In this document: positions 55,614 through 64,000 of the stretch, in pieces | How the letters are laid out: each line of letters begins with the position of its first letter | Position numbering within the stretch: position 1 is the first letter of the stretch | NCBI RefSeq assembly: GCF_000156375.1 | Contig: NZ_DS996359.1 | Span: 885,522-949,521, forward strand | Length of the DNA: 64,000 nt | Direction: 5' to 3' | DNA from: Desulfovibrio piger ATCC 29098 | GTDB taxonomy: Bacteria > Desulfobacterota > Desulfovibrionia > Desulfovibrionales > Desulfovibrionaceae | Position numbers and translations under genes: made by a program | Notes under the pieces: generated by a model | The model's input: only the letters and a program-made list of their open reading frames with translations | Told to the model about the DNA's origin: nothing | The model's database searches: none

Positions 55614-56225
55614 TTACATCTTGTTCCGCGATACGGGCTCCAGGGCCCGCAACAGGTCGCGCAGCCGCTCCGGCCCGGCGGCCTCGCCCAGGTCTTCGGG
55701 CACGGCGCCTTTGGCCAGCAGGGCGGCCAGAGTGTCGGCCTCCTTGCGGGCGTCGGCGGTGCGGGCCATGTCGGTGGCGGCATCGGAACCGGCGTGATGC
55801 CGGGTGGCGGGATGGATGCTGCCGGGTTCCTGCTCGCGGGCGGCCTTTTCAAAGACTTCGGTCTTGACGCGGATGGGCACCGAGGCGCGCAGGGCCAGGG
55901 CGATGCCGTCCGAGGGGCGGCAGTCCACGCTGATGAGGCCCGCGGGACCGCGCAGCAAGAGGACGGCGTAGTAGATGTCGTCCCTGTAGTCCACGATGTC
56001 CACGCCGGTGAGCGTGCCGTTGAGGGCCTTGGCCACCATGAGCAGCAGATCGTGCGCCAGGGGGCGGGGCAGTTCCTCGCCGTTGAGCACCAGCGAGATG
56101 GTCATGGCCTCCATGGCGCCGATCCAGAGCGGGAGCAGGCCCTTGCCGTCGTTCTGCCGCAGGATGACGATGGGTTTTCGTGTCTGCGGATCGAGGCTCA
56201 GGCCCTCCACGTGCATCTCTACCAT
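55614..56225 (-). CDS. Bifunctional nuclease-family protein (DUF151)
   Basis: The 203-residue protein has a DUF151 domain in the first ~135 residues: VVILRQNDGKGLLPLWIGAME-like sequence, VDYRDDIYYAVLLL and SVDCRPSDGIALALRASVPI. Plant and bacterial members show RNase and DNase activity. The last ~65 residues are an extra charged tail. Its start overlaps the end of miaB by seven bases, so it is the third gene of that operon. Confidence 0.88.
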   Translation of the reverse strand: MVEMHVEGLSLDPQTRKPIVILRQNDGKGLLPLWIGAMEAMTISLVLNGEELPRPLAHDLLLMVAKALNGTLTGVDIVDYRDDIYYAVLLLRGPAGLISVDCRPSDGIALALRASVPIRVKTEVFEKAAREQEPGSIHPATRHHAGSDAATDMARTADARKEADTLAALLAKGAVPEDLGEAAGPERLRDLLRALEPVSRNKM

Positions 56226-57565
56226 GGCTGTCCCGTGGCTTCTGCCACCAGGCTGTGCTTTTTGGCTTCCACGATGCGGGCGTTGACCAGGCGGCCGGTA
56301 TGGTCGCCGGCGGGCAGGGGCACATGCACCAGGGCGCCGTAGATGTCGCGGCCCTGCCAGCTTTGCAGGCTGTCGTCAGCGGTAGCCTCGCGACGGCTGG
56401 CGTTCTCCAGCAGCACTTCGCACTCCTGGCCCACGCGGGCGTCGAGCCAGCGCTGGGAAAGCTCCTCCTGCAGGGCCTGCAGGCGCAGCAGGCGATCCTG
56501 CTGCACGTCGGGGGCGATCTTGTCCAGGAAGCGGCTGGCGCGGGTGCCGGGGCGGTCCGAATAGCAGAAGGAGAAGCTGGACATGAAGTCGCTGGCGCGC
56601 ATCAGCTCCAGCGTGGCGGCGAAGTCTTCCTCGGTCTCGCCGGGGAAGCCCACGATGAGGTCCGTGGACAGGGCGATGTCCGGGCGGGCATCACGCAGGC
56701 TGGCCACCAGCTCCAGATAGCGGACGCTGTCGTACTTGCGGCCCATGCGCTTGAGCACGGCGTCGGAACCGGCCTGGAGGGGCAGGTGCAGGCGCGGGCA
56801 GAGCTGCGGGATGTCGGCGAAGGCCCTCACGTCTTCCGGGCCCATGTCCTTGGGATGGGGCGTCACGTAGCGCAGACGCTTCAGGCCGGGCAGGGCGGCC
56901 ACTTTTTCCAGCAGCGTGGCAAAGCTGACACCGTCGCCGTGCGTATCGCGGCCGAAGGCGTTGACGTTCTGCCCCAGCAGGGTGATCTCGTGCGCGCCGC
57001 GGTCCAGCAGGTGGCGGCACTCGTCGAGGATGGCCGGGGTCAGGCGGGACTTCTGGCGGCCGCGGGTATAGGGTACGATGCAGTAGGCGCAGAAATTGTC
57101 GCAACCCTGCATGATGTTCACGAAGCCCACGGGCGCGGACGGCGTATCGGCGCCGGGTTCGCGCTCTACATAATGGCTGGTGAAGTCCAGCAGGGAAAGG
57201 CGCAGGGCGGGCTCGTCCAGCAGGCGTTCGATGGCCTGGGGCGCGCCGCTGATGCCGTCGCTGCCCGCCACCAGGCGCACCTGGCGGCTGAAGAGTTTTT
57301 CGCCCAGCTGCTGGGCCACGCAGCCGGTGACGGCCACCAGCACACGCGGCGAGTTGCCGGTGACTTGGCGGATGCGGCCCAGGGTGCTCATGACTTTCTG
57401 TTCGGGCTTTTCGCGCACGGAACAGGTGTTGACCACCACCACGCGGGCCTCTTCCAGGGGCGCCTCGCAAAAGCCGCGCGCTTCGAGGGCGCGGGCCAGC
57501 CACTGCGAGTCGTGCACGTTCATCTGGCAGCCGAAGGTGATGATGTGGAAGCTGTTGTCGATCAT
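56219..57565 (-). CDS. miaB: tRNA-2-methylthio-N6-dimethylallyladenosine synthase MiaB
   Basis: The 448-residue radical SAM methylthiotransferase modifies A37 of tRNAs reading UNN codons. It has the N-terminal UPF0004 domain with cluster cysteines (FGCQMN, NTCSVRE, TGCVAQ), the radical SAM motif CDNFCAYCIVPYTRG and a C-terminal TRAM domain. The start is the ATG at 57565, which gives the family N-terminus (MIDNSFHIITFGCQMN). The open frame extends far upstream but overlaps the preceding gene. The ribosome-binding site is weak, suggesting coupling to the gene upstream. Confidence 0.95.
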   Translation of the reverse strand: MIDNSFHIITFGCQMNVHDSQWLARALEARGFCEAPLEEARVVVVNTCSVREKPEQKVMSTLGRIRQVTGNSPRVLVAVTGCVAQQLGEKLFSRQVRLVAGSDGISGAPQAIERLLDEPALRLSLLDFTSHYVEREPGADTPSAPVGFVNIMQGCDNFCAYCIVPYTRGRQKSRLTPAILDECRHLLDRGAHEITLLGQNVNAFGRDTHGDGVSFATLLEKVAALPGLKRLRYVTPHPKDMGPEDVRAFADIPQLCPRLHLPLQAGSDAVLKRMGRKYDSVRYLELVASLRDARPDIALSTDLIVGFPGETEEDFAATLELMRASDFMSSFSFCYSDRPGTRASRFLDKIAPDVQQDRLLRLQALQEELSQRWLDARVGQECEVLLENASRREATADDSLQSWQGRDIYGALVHVPLPAGDHTGRLVNARIVEAKKHSLVAEATGQPW

Positions 57566-57570
57566 GTCTT

Positions 57571-57954
57571 CTACTGTTCGGGGCCGGTGATGTTGCGGGG
57601 GTAGACGGCCATGCCGCTTTCGTCCATCTCCAGGGCGGCGACGCGGTCTTCCAGCCATTCCAGCACGGCGCGGGCCGTGTTGTAGTTGAGCAGCACGCGG
57701 GTATTGATGCGGCGCACCACCTCGCGCACTTCCAGGTTCTCCTCGTCCATCATCTCGGGGCCCAGCGAGCCGTCCGGGGCCACCAGGCATTCGGACCACT
57801 GGGGCAGGGAGTCGCTTTCCTCGTAGAAATTGAGTTCGATCTCTCCCTGGGGATTGATGCCGCCCCAGACGCCGTGGGCCGTGCTCATGCGCACGCTGTC
57901 GTCCATGACGTACTTGTAGCGGATCTTCTTGGGAAGCTCGGGTTGGTTGCTCAT
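57571..57954 (-). CDS. Conserved hypothetical protein upstream of miaB
   Basis: The 127-residue protein is unrecognised. It is acidic, without signal peptide or membrane helices, and includes YVMDDSVRMSTAHGVWGGIN, EIELNFYEE and REVVRRINTRVLLNYNTARAVLEWL. It looks like a small beta-rich domain followed by a helix. AAGGAG precedes the ATG at 57954. It ends five bases before miaB, so it leads an operon with miaB and the nuclease gene. Confidence 0.75.
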   Translation of the reverse strand: MSNQPELPKKIRYKYVMDDSVRMSTAHGVWGGINPQGEIELNFYEESDSLPQWSECLVAPDGSLGPEMMDEENLEVREVVRRINTRVLLNYNTARAVLEWLEDRVAALEMDESGMAVYPRNITGPEQ

Positions 57955-58047
57955 GCAGGCTCCTTGAAAAAATATGGGGGATGGTAAAGAAGACGGCCGC
58001 AATAGTAAAGCCCGGCCGGCCCGGCGCATGTGAAAGGATGTGCAGGC

Positions 58048-58075
58048 TTGACGGTCGCCTTTCCTTGGTTACAAT
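58048..58075 (+). promoter_or_regulatory. Sigma-70 promoter of the gene at 58121
   Basis: TTGACG and TACAAT are separated by 16 bases, about 45 bases before the start codon. Confidence 0.75.
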
Positions 58076-58120
58076 AGCACGGTAAAGAAGGGCTCATCCT
58101 GATGCCCGCAAGGAGAGACT

Positions 58121-58684
58121 GTGAGCGAGATTACCGTTACGGAACACGAGATCCGTCCCTATTTCGATATGGAAGGCTTCATGACCCTGAGCCAGGAATC
58201 GCGCCTGGGCGGTGCGACGCTGGAACGGCTGTGCAAGCTGTGGGAAGAGTGGATGCCGCAACTCAGGGTCTGCGAGATCAAGACGGCCAAGATCTCCTAT
58301 CTGGCCGTCTGGCTGCCCGAGAGCGTGGAGCAGCAGGTGGACGCCGCCTGGGAAAAATCCCCTTCGGACGGCTGGCAGGACAACAACCTGGCCCAGTACA
58401 TGTGCATGGCCGCCGTGCAGGAAGTGCTGCCCCAGGTGGAGGATGCCGGCTGTGCGCCCGCGCCGCGTCCCACCGAGGCCCTGCGTGAGGCCCTGTCCGG
58501 CCTGGGCCTGGAATATCGTGAAGATGCCCCCACCCTGAACCGCCGTTTTGCTCTGGTGACCCACTATCCCTTCAAGGGCGGCTGCGAGATCTGCCATCTG
58601 CAGTCCAACTGCCCCAAGGGACAGGGCAAGAGCGAGGCTGCCAGCGTGGTGCTGCCCGGCTACGAGCAGGGCGCCGACGAATAG
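58121..58684 (+). CDS. Hypothetical protein with a C-terminal cysteine cluster
   Basis: The 187-residue protein is unrecognised. It starts at GTG with AAGGAGAG upstream and has a good promoter. It is acidic and soluble. The C-terminal part contains CEICHLQSNCPKG, a C-x2-C-x5-C set that could bind zinc or an iron-sulfur cluster. A further Cys lies in LRVCEIKTAK. It is divergent from the miaB operon. Confidence 0.75.
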   Translation: MSEITVTEHEIRPYFDMEGFMTLSQESRLGGATLERLCKLWEEWMPQLRVCEIKTAKISYLAVWLPESVEQQVDAAWEKSPSDGWQDNNLAQYMCMAAVQEVLPQVEDAGCAPAPRPTEALREALSGLGLEYREDAPTLNRRFALVTHYPFKGGCEICHLQSNCPKGQGKSEAASVVLPGYEQGADE

Positions 58685-58738
58685 GCATGACCCGGTCGCG
58701 CCGGGGCCATGGGGTTCCGGCGCGTCCGTCCGCGACGG

Positions 58739-59044
58739 CTAGCGGCCTTCCATCACCAGGGTGTGCGCTTCGCCGTCGGGCGTGCGGACCACGATCTCCA
58801 CGGTGCGGCTGTTGCGGGTGACGGAGACCACCAGGCAGGTGGTCGTCTCGTCATTGCTGTAGTTGCGCACGTCCACGGTGTCGCCCTTGTTGGGCAGGGC
58901 ATCGGGGATGATCTCCACCAGGTCGGCGGAATCCGCATCAAAGCCGTCCCAGGCCAGCGCGGGCAGCGGCAGGGCCAGAGAGGCACACAGGGCGATGACG
59001 GCCGGCAGACGCCGGACACGCTGATTGCGTAAGAGTGTCTTCAT
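58739..59044 (-). CDS. Small exported protein, possibly DUF5334 family
   Basis: The 101-residue protein has a signal peptide (cut after LPLPALA) and a short mature part: WDGFDADSADLVEIIPDALP, then VDVRNYSNDETTTCLVVSVT. This resembles a small periplasmic family known from Desulfovibrio (DUF5334, from memory). It has a single Cys. The ATG at 59044 gives the signal peptide; the upstream extension overlaps moaA in the opposite direction. Role unknown. Confidence 0.7.
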   Translation of the reverse strand: MKTLLRNQRVRRLPAVIALCASLALPLPALAWDGFDADSADLVEIIPDALPNKGDTVDVRNYSNDETTTCLVVSVTRNSRTVEIVVRTPDGEAHTLVMEGR

Positions 59045-59100
59045 GGCTGCATGTGTAAAACCATTTTTGCTTCTTGGCAACAGGAGGCCCCGGAGGGACG

Positions 59101-60108
59101 ATGAGCATCCATGCCCTGCACGACGACCACGGCCGCACGGTACGTTACCTGCGCCTGTCACTGACGGACCGCTGCAACCTGCGCTGTCTGTATTGCCACA
59201 GCAATGCCCGGCACCAGTGCATCCCGCACGAGAAGGTGCTGCGCTACGAGGAGATGATCCGTCTGGTGCAGATCGTGCGCGGCATGGGCGTGGGCAAGGT
59301 GCGCCTGACCGGCGGGGAACCCTTTGCGCGCAAGGGCTGCGACGACTTCCTCCTGCGTTTGCGGCAGCGTTTCGATGATCTGGACATCCGCATCACCACC
59401 AACGGCACCCTGCTGGAGGAGCACATCCCCCTGCTGCAGCGTATCCGCATCAGCGCCGTGAACCTGTCACTGGACAGCTTCGACCGCGAGACCTTTGCCC
59501 GCGTGACCGGGCGCGACATGCTGCCGGAAGTGCTGCGGGCCCTGGACGCCATGCTGGCCGCGGGCATCCGGGTCAAGATCAACGCCGTGGGCCTGCGCGG
59601 CATCAATGACAGCCAGATGGCGGACTTCGTCCATGCGGCCATGACCCTGCCCGTGGACGTGCGCTTCATCGAATTCATGCCCATGGGCAGCGATACCCTG
59701 TGGAGCCCCGAGAATTTCTGGCCCGCCAGCGACATCCGCGCCGCCGTGGAGCAGCATGTGCGCCTGGTGCCGCTGGGCGATGCCAACGAAGGCCAGCGCG
59801 GCCCGGCCCGCATGTTCGCCCTGGAAGGCGGCAAGGGACGCATGGGCTTCATCACGCCCCTGACCAACCATTTCTGCCTGTCCTGCAACCGGCTGCGCCT
59901 GACCAGCGACGGGCATCTGCGTACCTGTCTGTTCGCCGACAGGGAGTATCCGTTGCGGCCCCTGCTGCGTCATCCCAGGGTCACGGACGAGCATATCGCC
60001 CGGGTCATCGCCCAGGCCTGCAAGAGCAAGCCCGTGGGGGCGGATCTGCTGGCGGCCCGGCAGGGCGGCGCCGTGGCCAGCAGCAAAATGGTCTCCATCG
60101 GTGGTTAG
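59101..60108 (+). CDS. moaA: GTP 3',8-cyclase MoaA (molybdenum cofactor)
   Basis: The 335-residue radical SAM enzyme starts molybdopterin synthesis from GTP. The first cluster is in DRCNLRCLYCHSN (CxxxCxxC), GGEPF is present, and the second cluster lies in CLSCNRLRLTSDGHLRTCLF. The C-terminus ends in the essential GG. GGAGGG precedes the ATG at 59101. The MogA-like gene lies far away at 7824, so the cofactor genes are scattered. Desulfovibrio needs the cofactor for formate dehydrogenases and aldehyde oxidoreductases. Confidence 0.95.
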   Translation: MSIHALHDDHGRTVRYLRLSLTDRCNLRCLYCHSNARHQCIPHEKVLRYEEMIRLVQIVRGMGVGKVRLTGGEPFARKGCDDFLLRLRQRFDDLDIRITTNGTLLEEHIPLLQRIRISAVNLSLDSFDRETFARVTGRDMLPEVLRALDAMLAAGIRVKINAVGLRGINDSQMADFVHAAMTLPVDVRFIEFMPMGSDTLWSPENFWPASDIRAAVEQHVRLVPLGDANEGQRGPARMFALEGGKGRMGFITPLTNHFCLSCNRLRLTSDGHLRTCLFADREYPLRPLLRHPRVTDEHIARVIAQACKSKPVGADLLAARQGGAVASSKMVSIGG

Positions 60109-60453
60109 GGCAGGGCGTTCCTGCCGCGCGGCAAGGTGGCCTGTGTGGCAAGGCGGCAGGAAAAAGCGACCTTGCCTTATATATTGATACAAAATGATAC
60201 AGGCAGTCCTTTTTGCGGGCATGCCTGTCGTGCGCTTGTGACGCGGAGTGCGTCCCGGCCTCGGTCGTGATGTGGCCCGCCGGTGCGTGCAGCAGGCGTG
60301 GCCCCAGGGCCGGCTGTTCCCCAGCGGGAAAAGCGTCCTGCCCGCAAGGGCTGGGCTGCAGTCGCCGGGCAGTGGGGCACGTCACGTGTACTCGCAGATC
60401 GTTCCCGGAGGCCTGAGGGCCGGGCCCCCCGGCGACAGGGGGAGGAAAGTGCC
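60109..60453. other. Intergenic region between moaA and the EamA gene
   Basis: No gene is recognised. A short AT-rich piece near 60176-60205 contains two GATACA repeats and TATATATTG, which might be a promoter or operator. The rest is GC-rich. Confidence 0.45.
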
Positions 60454-60867
60454 ATGTGGCAGGTCTATGCCTTGCTGGCGGCCGTGTTCGCGGCCCTGAC
60501 AGCCATTTTTTCCAAACTGGGCGTCCGGGACGTGGATTCCGGGCTGGCCACGGCCATCCGGGTGGGCTTCATCCTGCTCCTTACCTGGGGCATGAGCCTG
60601 TATGCCGGTACCTGGCGCGAGGTGCGTCAGATCGGCGGGCATACCTGGCTCTTCCTGTTCCTTTCCGCCGTGGCCACGGGCCTGTCGTGGCTGTGCTATT
60701 TCAAGGCCCTGCAACTGGGCGACGTCTCCAAGGTCGCGCCGCTGGACAAGCTCAGCGTGCCTCTGGCCATGCTGCTGGGGGTGCTCGTGCTGGGCGAGCC
60801 CTGTGATCCCAAGACCGTGGCCGGGGGCATCCTGATCACGGCCGGGGCCCTTTTGCTGGTGCTGTAA
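60454..60867 (+). CDS. Half-size EamA-family (DMT) transporter
   Basis: The 137-residue protein has about five membrane helices, a single EamA repeat instead of the usual two. It shows YALLAAVFAALTAIFSKLGV at the start, LSWLCYFKALQLGDVSKVAPLDK and GEPCDPKTVAGGILITAG. Such half-size members are thought to work as dimers. GGAGG lies before the ATG at 60454. It precedes ruvA by 47 bases. Substrate unknown. Confidence 0.82.
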   Translation: MWQVYALLAAVFAALTAIFSKLGVRDVDSGLATAIRVGFILLLTWGMSLYAGTWREVRQIGGHTWLFLFLSAVATGLSWLCYFKALQLGDVSKVAPLDKLSVPLAMLLGVLVLGEPCDPKTVAGGILITAGALLLVL

Positions 60868-60914
60868 GGCGCTGCCTTCGTCCCCTGTTTTTTCGATGAC
60901 ATCAAGGAGCATCC

Positions 60915-61526
60915 ATGATCGCCTATCTTGAAGGCCTGCTGGCCGAGACCTGGGGCACCTCCTGCATCGTGGTCACGCGCGGTGGCGTGGGCTACGAGCT
61001 GGATCTGCCTGCCCACACCATGGCATCCCTGCCCGGACGCGGGGAGAGCGTGGCCCTGTACACCAGCCTGGTGGTGCGCGAGGATGCCCAGCAGCTGTTC
61101 GGCTTTGCCACCTTCGAGGAACGCCAGGTCTTCGAGGTGCTGCTGACCATCTCCAAGGTGGGCGCGCGTACGGCGCTGGCCATCCTTTCCCTGTACCGGC
61201 CCGACGATCTGCGCCGCATCGTGCTGGAAGAGGATGTGGATGCCCTCACCCGGGTGAGCGGCATCGGCAAGAAGACGGCCCAGCATGTCTTTCTGGAGCT
61301 CAAATACAAGCTCAAGGTGGAGGACGTGCCGCAGGCGGCGGTGCTGGCGCCCAACGGCCGTCCGGGCTCCGTGTTCCGGGACGTGCTTGATGGTTTGTCC
61401 AATCTTGGCTATTCTGAGGACGAATGCGCTCCTGTGGTCAAAAACATCCTGTTGCAGGAGCCCGACCTTGACGTCACCGGCGCTCTGCGGGCGGCGCTCA
61501 AGGCTCTGGCGCGCGGTCGTCTGTAG
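60915..61526 (+). CDS. ruvA: Holliday junction complex subunit RuvA
   Basis: The 203-residue protein has the three RuvA domains: the OB fold (MIAYLEGLLAETWGTSCIVV), two helix-hairpin-helix motifs (LLTISKVGARTALAIL and LTRVSGIGKKTAQHVFLEL) and the C-terminal RuvB-binding domain (DVLDGLSNLGYSEDE). ruvC is not in the window. ruvB follows after about 80 bases. Confidence 0.96.
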   Translation: MIAYLEGLLAETWGTSCIVVTRGGVGYELDLPAHTMASLPGRGESVALYTSLVVREDAQQLFGFATFEERQVFEVLLTISKVGARTALAILSLYRPDDLRRIVLEEDVDALTRVSGIGKKTAQHVFLELKYKLKVEDVPQAAVLAPNGRPGSVFRDVLDGLSNLGYSEDECAPVVKNILLQEPDLDVTGALRAALKALARGRL

Positions 61527-61605
61527 ACCGGCGCTTTCTTTTTCTTGAGTGTTCCTCGCGCAGGCCCGGCCTGTGCAGGGGGCAAATCCTGACCGACTGG
61601 ACATC

Positions 61606-62682
61606 ATGGCACAGAAATCTTCCCCTTCCCCCGCAGCCCGCTTTTTCGGCAATGATGACTGGGATGCCCCTGCGGAACAGCACGCGCCCGTACCCGCGGC
61701 CGGTACGGAAGACCCCGGCCTGAGCACCGCTGCGCTGGAAGAGAGCGTGCGGCCTCGCAGCCTGGATGATTTCATCGGTCAGGAAGAACTGCGCGCCAAT
61801 CTGCGCGTGTACCTGGGCGCGGCCCGTGAACGCGGCGGCGCGCTGGATCATACGCTCTTTTACGGCAATCCCGGTCTGGGCAAGACGACCCTGGCCCAGA
61901 TCATGGCTGCCGAGCTGGGCGTCAACCTGGTCTGCACCTCGGGCCCGGTACTGGAGCGCAGCGGCGATCTGGCCGCCATCCTGACCAACCTGTCCCGTAA
62001 CGACATCCTCTTCGTGGACGAGATCCACCGCATGCCCATCGCTGTGGAGGAAGTACTGTATCCGGCCATGGAAGACTTCAAGCTGGACCTGGTCATCGGG
62101 CAGGGCCCGGCGGCCCGCACGGTCAAGATCGACCTGGAGCCGTTCACCCTGGTGGGGGCCACCACGCGCATGGGCCTGATCTCCGCTCCCTTGCGCGGGC
62201 GCTTCGGCATCCTGTCGCAGCTGGAGTTCTACACCCCTGCCGAACTGGCCCGGGTGGTGCTGCGCACGGCACACATCCTCGGCATCGCCGTCACGCCTGA
62301 CGGTGCGGAGGAGATAGGCCGCCGCTCCCGCGGCACACCGCGCATCGCCAACCGCCTCTTGCGTCGCGTGCGGGATTTTGCCATGATGGGCGGCCACGAC
62401 GTCATCACCGCCGAACAGGCTGCCGAAGCCCTGCGGCGCATGGACGTCGACGAGATAGGTCTGGACCGCATGGACAGGCGCCTGCTGGAAGTCATGATCA
62501 CCCACTACGACGGCGGACCCGTGGGGCTCAAGACGCTGGCCGTGGCCTGCTCCGAAGAAGTGCGTACCATCGAAGAGATCTACGAGCCCTACCTCATCCA
62601 GTGCGGCCTGCTCAAGCGTACCCCCCGTGGTCGCATGGTGACCGCCAAAGCCTACCGCCACCTCAACCTTTTACTGCGCTGA
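61606..62682 (+). CDS. ruvB: Holliday junction branch-migration ATPase RuvB
   Basis: The 358-residue AAA+ helicase has [20 protein letters not shown], Walker [13 protein letters not shown], Walker [10 protein letters not shown], sensor [19 protein letters not shown] and the C-terminal winged helix ([16 protein letters not shown]). About 35 residues before the core are additional. I use the ATG at 61606; an in-frame upstream GTG at 61549 is possible, and neither has a strong ribosome-binding site. Confidence 0.95.
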   Translation: MAQKSSPSPAARFFGNDDWDAPAEQHAPVPAAGTEDPGLSTAALEESVRPRSLDDFIGQEELRANLRVYLGAARERGGALDHTLFYGNPGLGKTTLAQIMAAELGVNLVCTSGPVLERSGDLAAILTNLSRNDILFVDEIHRMPIAVEEVLYPAMEDFKLDLVIGQGPAARTVKIDLEPFTLVGATTRMGLISAPLRGRFGILSQLEFYTPAELARVVLRTAHILGIAVTPDGAEEIGRRSRGTPRIANRLLRRVRDFAMMGGHDVITAEQAAEALRRMDVDEIGLDRMDRRLLEVMITHYDGGPVGLKTLAVACSEEVRTIEEIYEPYLIQCGLLKRTPRGRMVTAKAYRHLNLLLR

Positions 62683-62988
62683 GAGGCGCACGAAGAACAG
62701 CCGCGCTGCTTTTTGTCGCATCCGCATGGTTGCGAAGGCAACGTTTTTTTCTGTTCTTCCCGGAGCTCAGCTCCAATTTGTGCCGCGCCGGTAACGGCGC
62801 CGTCGCTTTTCTGTTCTCTTCTGAAAGGCGGCGGGACGTTGCCCGCGGCGGACGTCGTTTCGATAACGTCCCCTTGCCCTGCCTTCCCGACCGGCGCCGG
62901 AAGGAGAGGCATGGAGGCGGAGGCGGCGCCCCCCTTGGTTCATCGCCGGAGTACCGCGTTGTGTATGGACGTGGTCGGAGTTTTCAGA
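62683..62988. other. Region between ruvB and the YczE-like gene
   Basis: It holds the ruvB terminator at 62729-62750. GAAGAACAG and CTGTTCTTC flank that terminator as an outer inverted repeat. The rest is GC-rich with no recognisable gene. Confidence 0.5.
62729..62750 (+). terminator. Terminator after ruvB
   Basis: The short stem GTTGC / GCAAC with loop GAAG is followed by GTTTTTTT. Confidence 0.8.
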
Positions 62989-63705
62989 ATGAAAGTGACT
63001 GTTGACAAATCTGTGTTGTGCAAACGTTATGCGGGCTTCACCGTGGCACTGCTGGTCTGTGCCCTGGGGGTCGCGCTGGTGACCAATGCCTGTCTGGGCA
63101 CCTCGCCCATCACCAGCCTGCCGTATGCCCTGAGCGCCATCTTTCCCCTGAGCCTGGGGACCGTTACTTTTCTGTCCAATATCTGTTTTCTCGTGGTTCA
63201 AAAGATCCTGCTGGGCCGTTACTTCACGGTGGGGCATTTGATGCAGATCCCGGCCGTCTTCCTGTTCGGCCTGTTCATCGACGGCTGGATGTGGGCCACC
63301 TCCTATCTGGTCACGGATGTTTACTGGCAGCAAATGCTCATGTGTCTGGTGGGCTCCATGGTGCTGGGCCTGGGCGTGAGCTTGGAGATCATCAGCAATG
63401 CCACCGTGCTGCCCGGTGAAGGCATGGTCGTGGCCATCGTCTTCCGCACGCACAAGAATTTCGGCAACATCAAGGTCTTGGTGGATTCCTCCATGGTGCT
63501 GGCGGCGGTGCTGCTCAGCCTGGCCGTCCTGCACACCATCGTGGGCCTGCGTGAGGGCACCATCATCTCGGCCGTGCTGGTGGGCATGAGCGTTCGCTTC
63601 TTCTCCCGCTGGACGCGCCGTCTGGCCCCGCTCTTCTGGGAAAAGGAAAAGCTGGAGAAAGCCCGCCGCCGTCGCCTGGTGTTGCAGGAAAGCTATGCCG
63701 CCTAG
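62989..63705 (+). CDS. YczE/YitT-like integral membrane protein
   Basis: The 238-residue protein has about five or six membrane helices and resembles the YczE family: TVALLVCALGVALVTNACLG, TSPITSLPYALS, FGLFIDGWMWAT and LEIISNATVLPGEGMVVAI. The function of the family is not established. GGAG eight bases before the ATG at 62989 sets the start; the frame is open further upstream without protein character. It ends before a strong terminator. Confidence 0.82.
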   Translation: MKVTVDKSVLCKRYAGFTVALLVCALGVALVTNACLGTSPITSLPYALSAIFPLSLGTVTFLSNICFLVVQKILLGRYFTVGHLMQIPAVFLFGLFIDGWMWATSYLVTDVYWQQMLMCLVGSMVLGLGVSLEIISNATVLPGEGMVVAIVFRTHKNFGNIKVLVDSSMVLAAVLLSLAVLHTIVGLREGTIISAVLVGMSVRFFSRWTRRLAPLFWEKEKLEKARRRRLVLQESYAA

Positions 63706-63728
63706 GCATTGCCATGGATACGTATGAG

Positions 63729-63753
63729 AGGGAGCCTTCGGGCTCCCTTTTTT
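63729..63753 (+). terminator. Terminator after the YczE-like gene
   Basis: AGGGAGCC and GGGCTCCCT pair around TTC and are followed by TTTTTG. Confidence 0.93.
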
Positions 63754-64000
63754 GTTGCGGGCCGTTGTCGAAAAGAGGACGGAAGAAGATCCATGGCGGC
63801 GAAAATGTCTTCACGATCTGGGGGGGAGCCTGTGCTGTTGAAGAAAATGGCGCATTTTCGGCCAGAGGGGAGAGGAGAGTGCGTCGATTGGCAAAGAAAG
63901 GAGCGGGGCGAAAGAGAAAGCGGCAAAGAAATATTCAGGAAATTTTGCCTGTCTTTCCGGTGTGTTGATTTAACAATCAGTCAGCATGAAACAAAAACAC

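Noticed and set aside
50387..55852. An 1821-codon open frame on the minus strand opposite the large activase-like gene
   Set aside because: It mirrors the codon bias of the real plus-strand gene. The sequence is rich in His, Gln, Gly and Ala without any family motif and crosses the convergent terminator.
63714..63968. An 84-codon plus-strand open frame at the right end
   Set aside because: It runs through the terminator of the YczE-like gene and has no ribosome-binding site or family resemblance. I see nothing definite in 63756-64000.
1..64000. CRISPR arrays, insertion sequences, prophage or integrative elements
   Set aside because: No regularly spaced repeats, transposase, integrase or phage genes were seen; the dispersed repeats found are single hairpins behind genes.

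Overview
The window is a GC-rich bacterial chromosome segment. It looks like a Desulfovibrio-type sulfate reducer (Desulfovibrionaceae). The reasons are the futalosine menaquinone genes (mqnA, mqnC, mqnD, mqnE), a selenocysteine-containing SelD, the secY-map-rpmJ-rpsM order without adk or infA, and Desulfovibrio-like GlcG/HbpS, DUF486 and DUF711 proteins. This assignment is an inference from gene content; no 16S rRNA is present. I see no insertion sequences, prophage, CRISPR array or rRNA, so most of the window is vertically inherited core genome.

Layout. 0-9.3 kb: an ACT-domain regulator with a DUF711 protein, an AlkA-type DNA glycosylase, a secreted GlcG/HbpS protein, a TauE/SafE exporter with a DUF486 protein, two tandem tRNA-Thr(GGT) genes, a minus-strand operon (MogA-like protein, UbiA-family prenyltransferase, DarP) and queF. 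9.3-14.7 kb: murJ, a membrane protein with a degenerate HPt-like tail, and ftsY with a very long acidic region. 14.7-30.8 kb: a long untranslated region, then the S10-spc-alpha ribosomal protein supercluster from rpsJ to rplQ with secY, map and rpoA. It is interrupted by a 625-bp gap with a terminator between rpsN and rpsH. 31.4-39.4 kb: selenoprotein selD, tRNA-Leu(TAG), then the proteostasis group tig-clpP-clpX-lon. 39.9-46.9 kb: mqnA, a second GlcG-like protein, catalase under a PerR/Fur-like palindrome, and the divergent mqnEC / mqnD genes. 47-55.5 kb: two tandem MATE exporters, a TetR regulator and a 1414-residue protein with two activase-type ATPase domains. 55.6-64 kb: a bifunctional nuclease, miaB and a small conserved gene on the minus strand, then moaA, a half-size EamA protein, ruvA, ruvB and a YczE-like membrane protein.

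The genes mostly serve translation, protein export and quality control (ribosomal proteins, FtsY, SecY, Map, Tig, ClpXP, Lon). Cofactor synthesis is the second theme: menaquinone (MqnA, C, D, E and probably the UbiA-family prenyltransferase), molybdenum cofactor (MoaA, MogA-like), queuosine (QueF) and selenium (SelD).

The observations I rate highest are the UGA-encoded selenocysteine in SelD with a SECIS hairpin, a family of five intergenic long hairpins with a conserved C-rich tail (four placed directly behind stop codons), the terminator-containing gap inside the spc operon, the roughly 520-nt leader before rpsJ, and the oversized FtsY.
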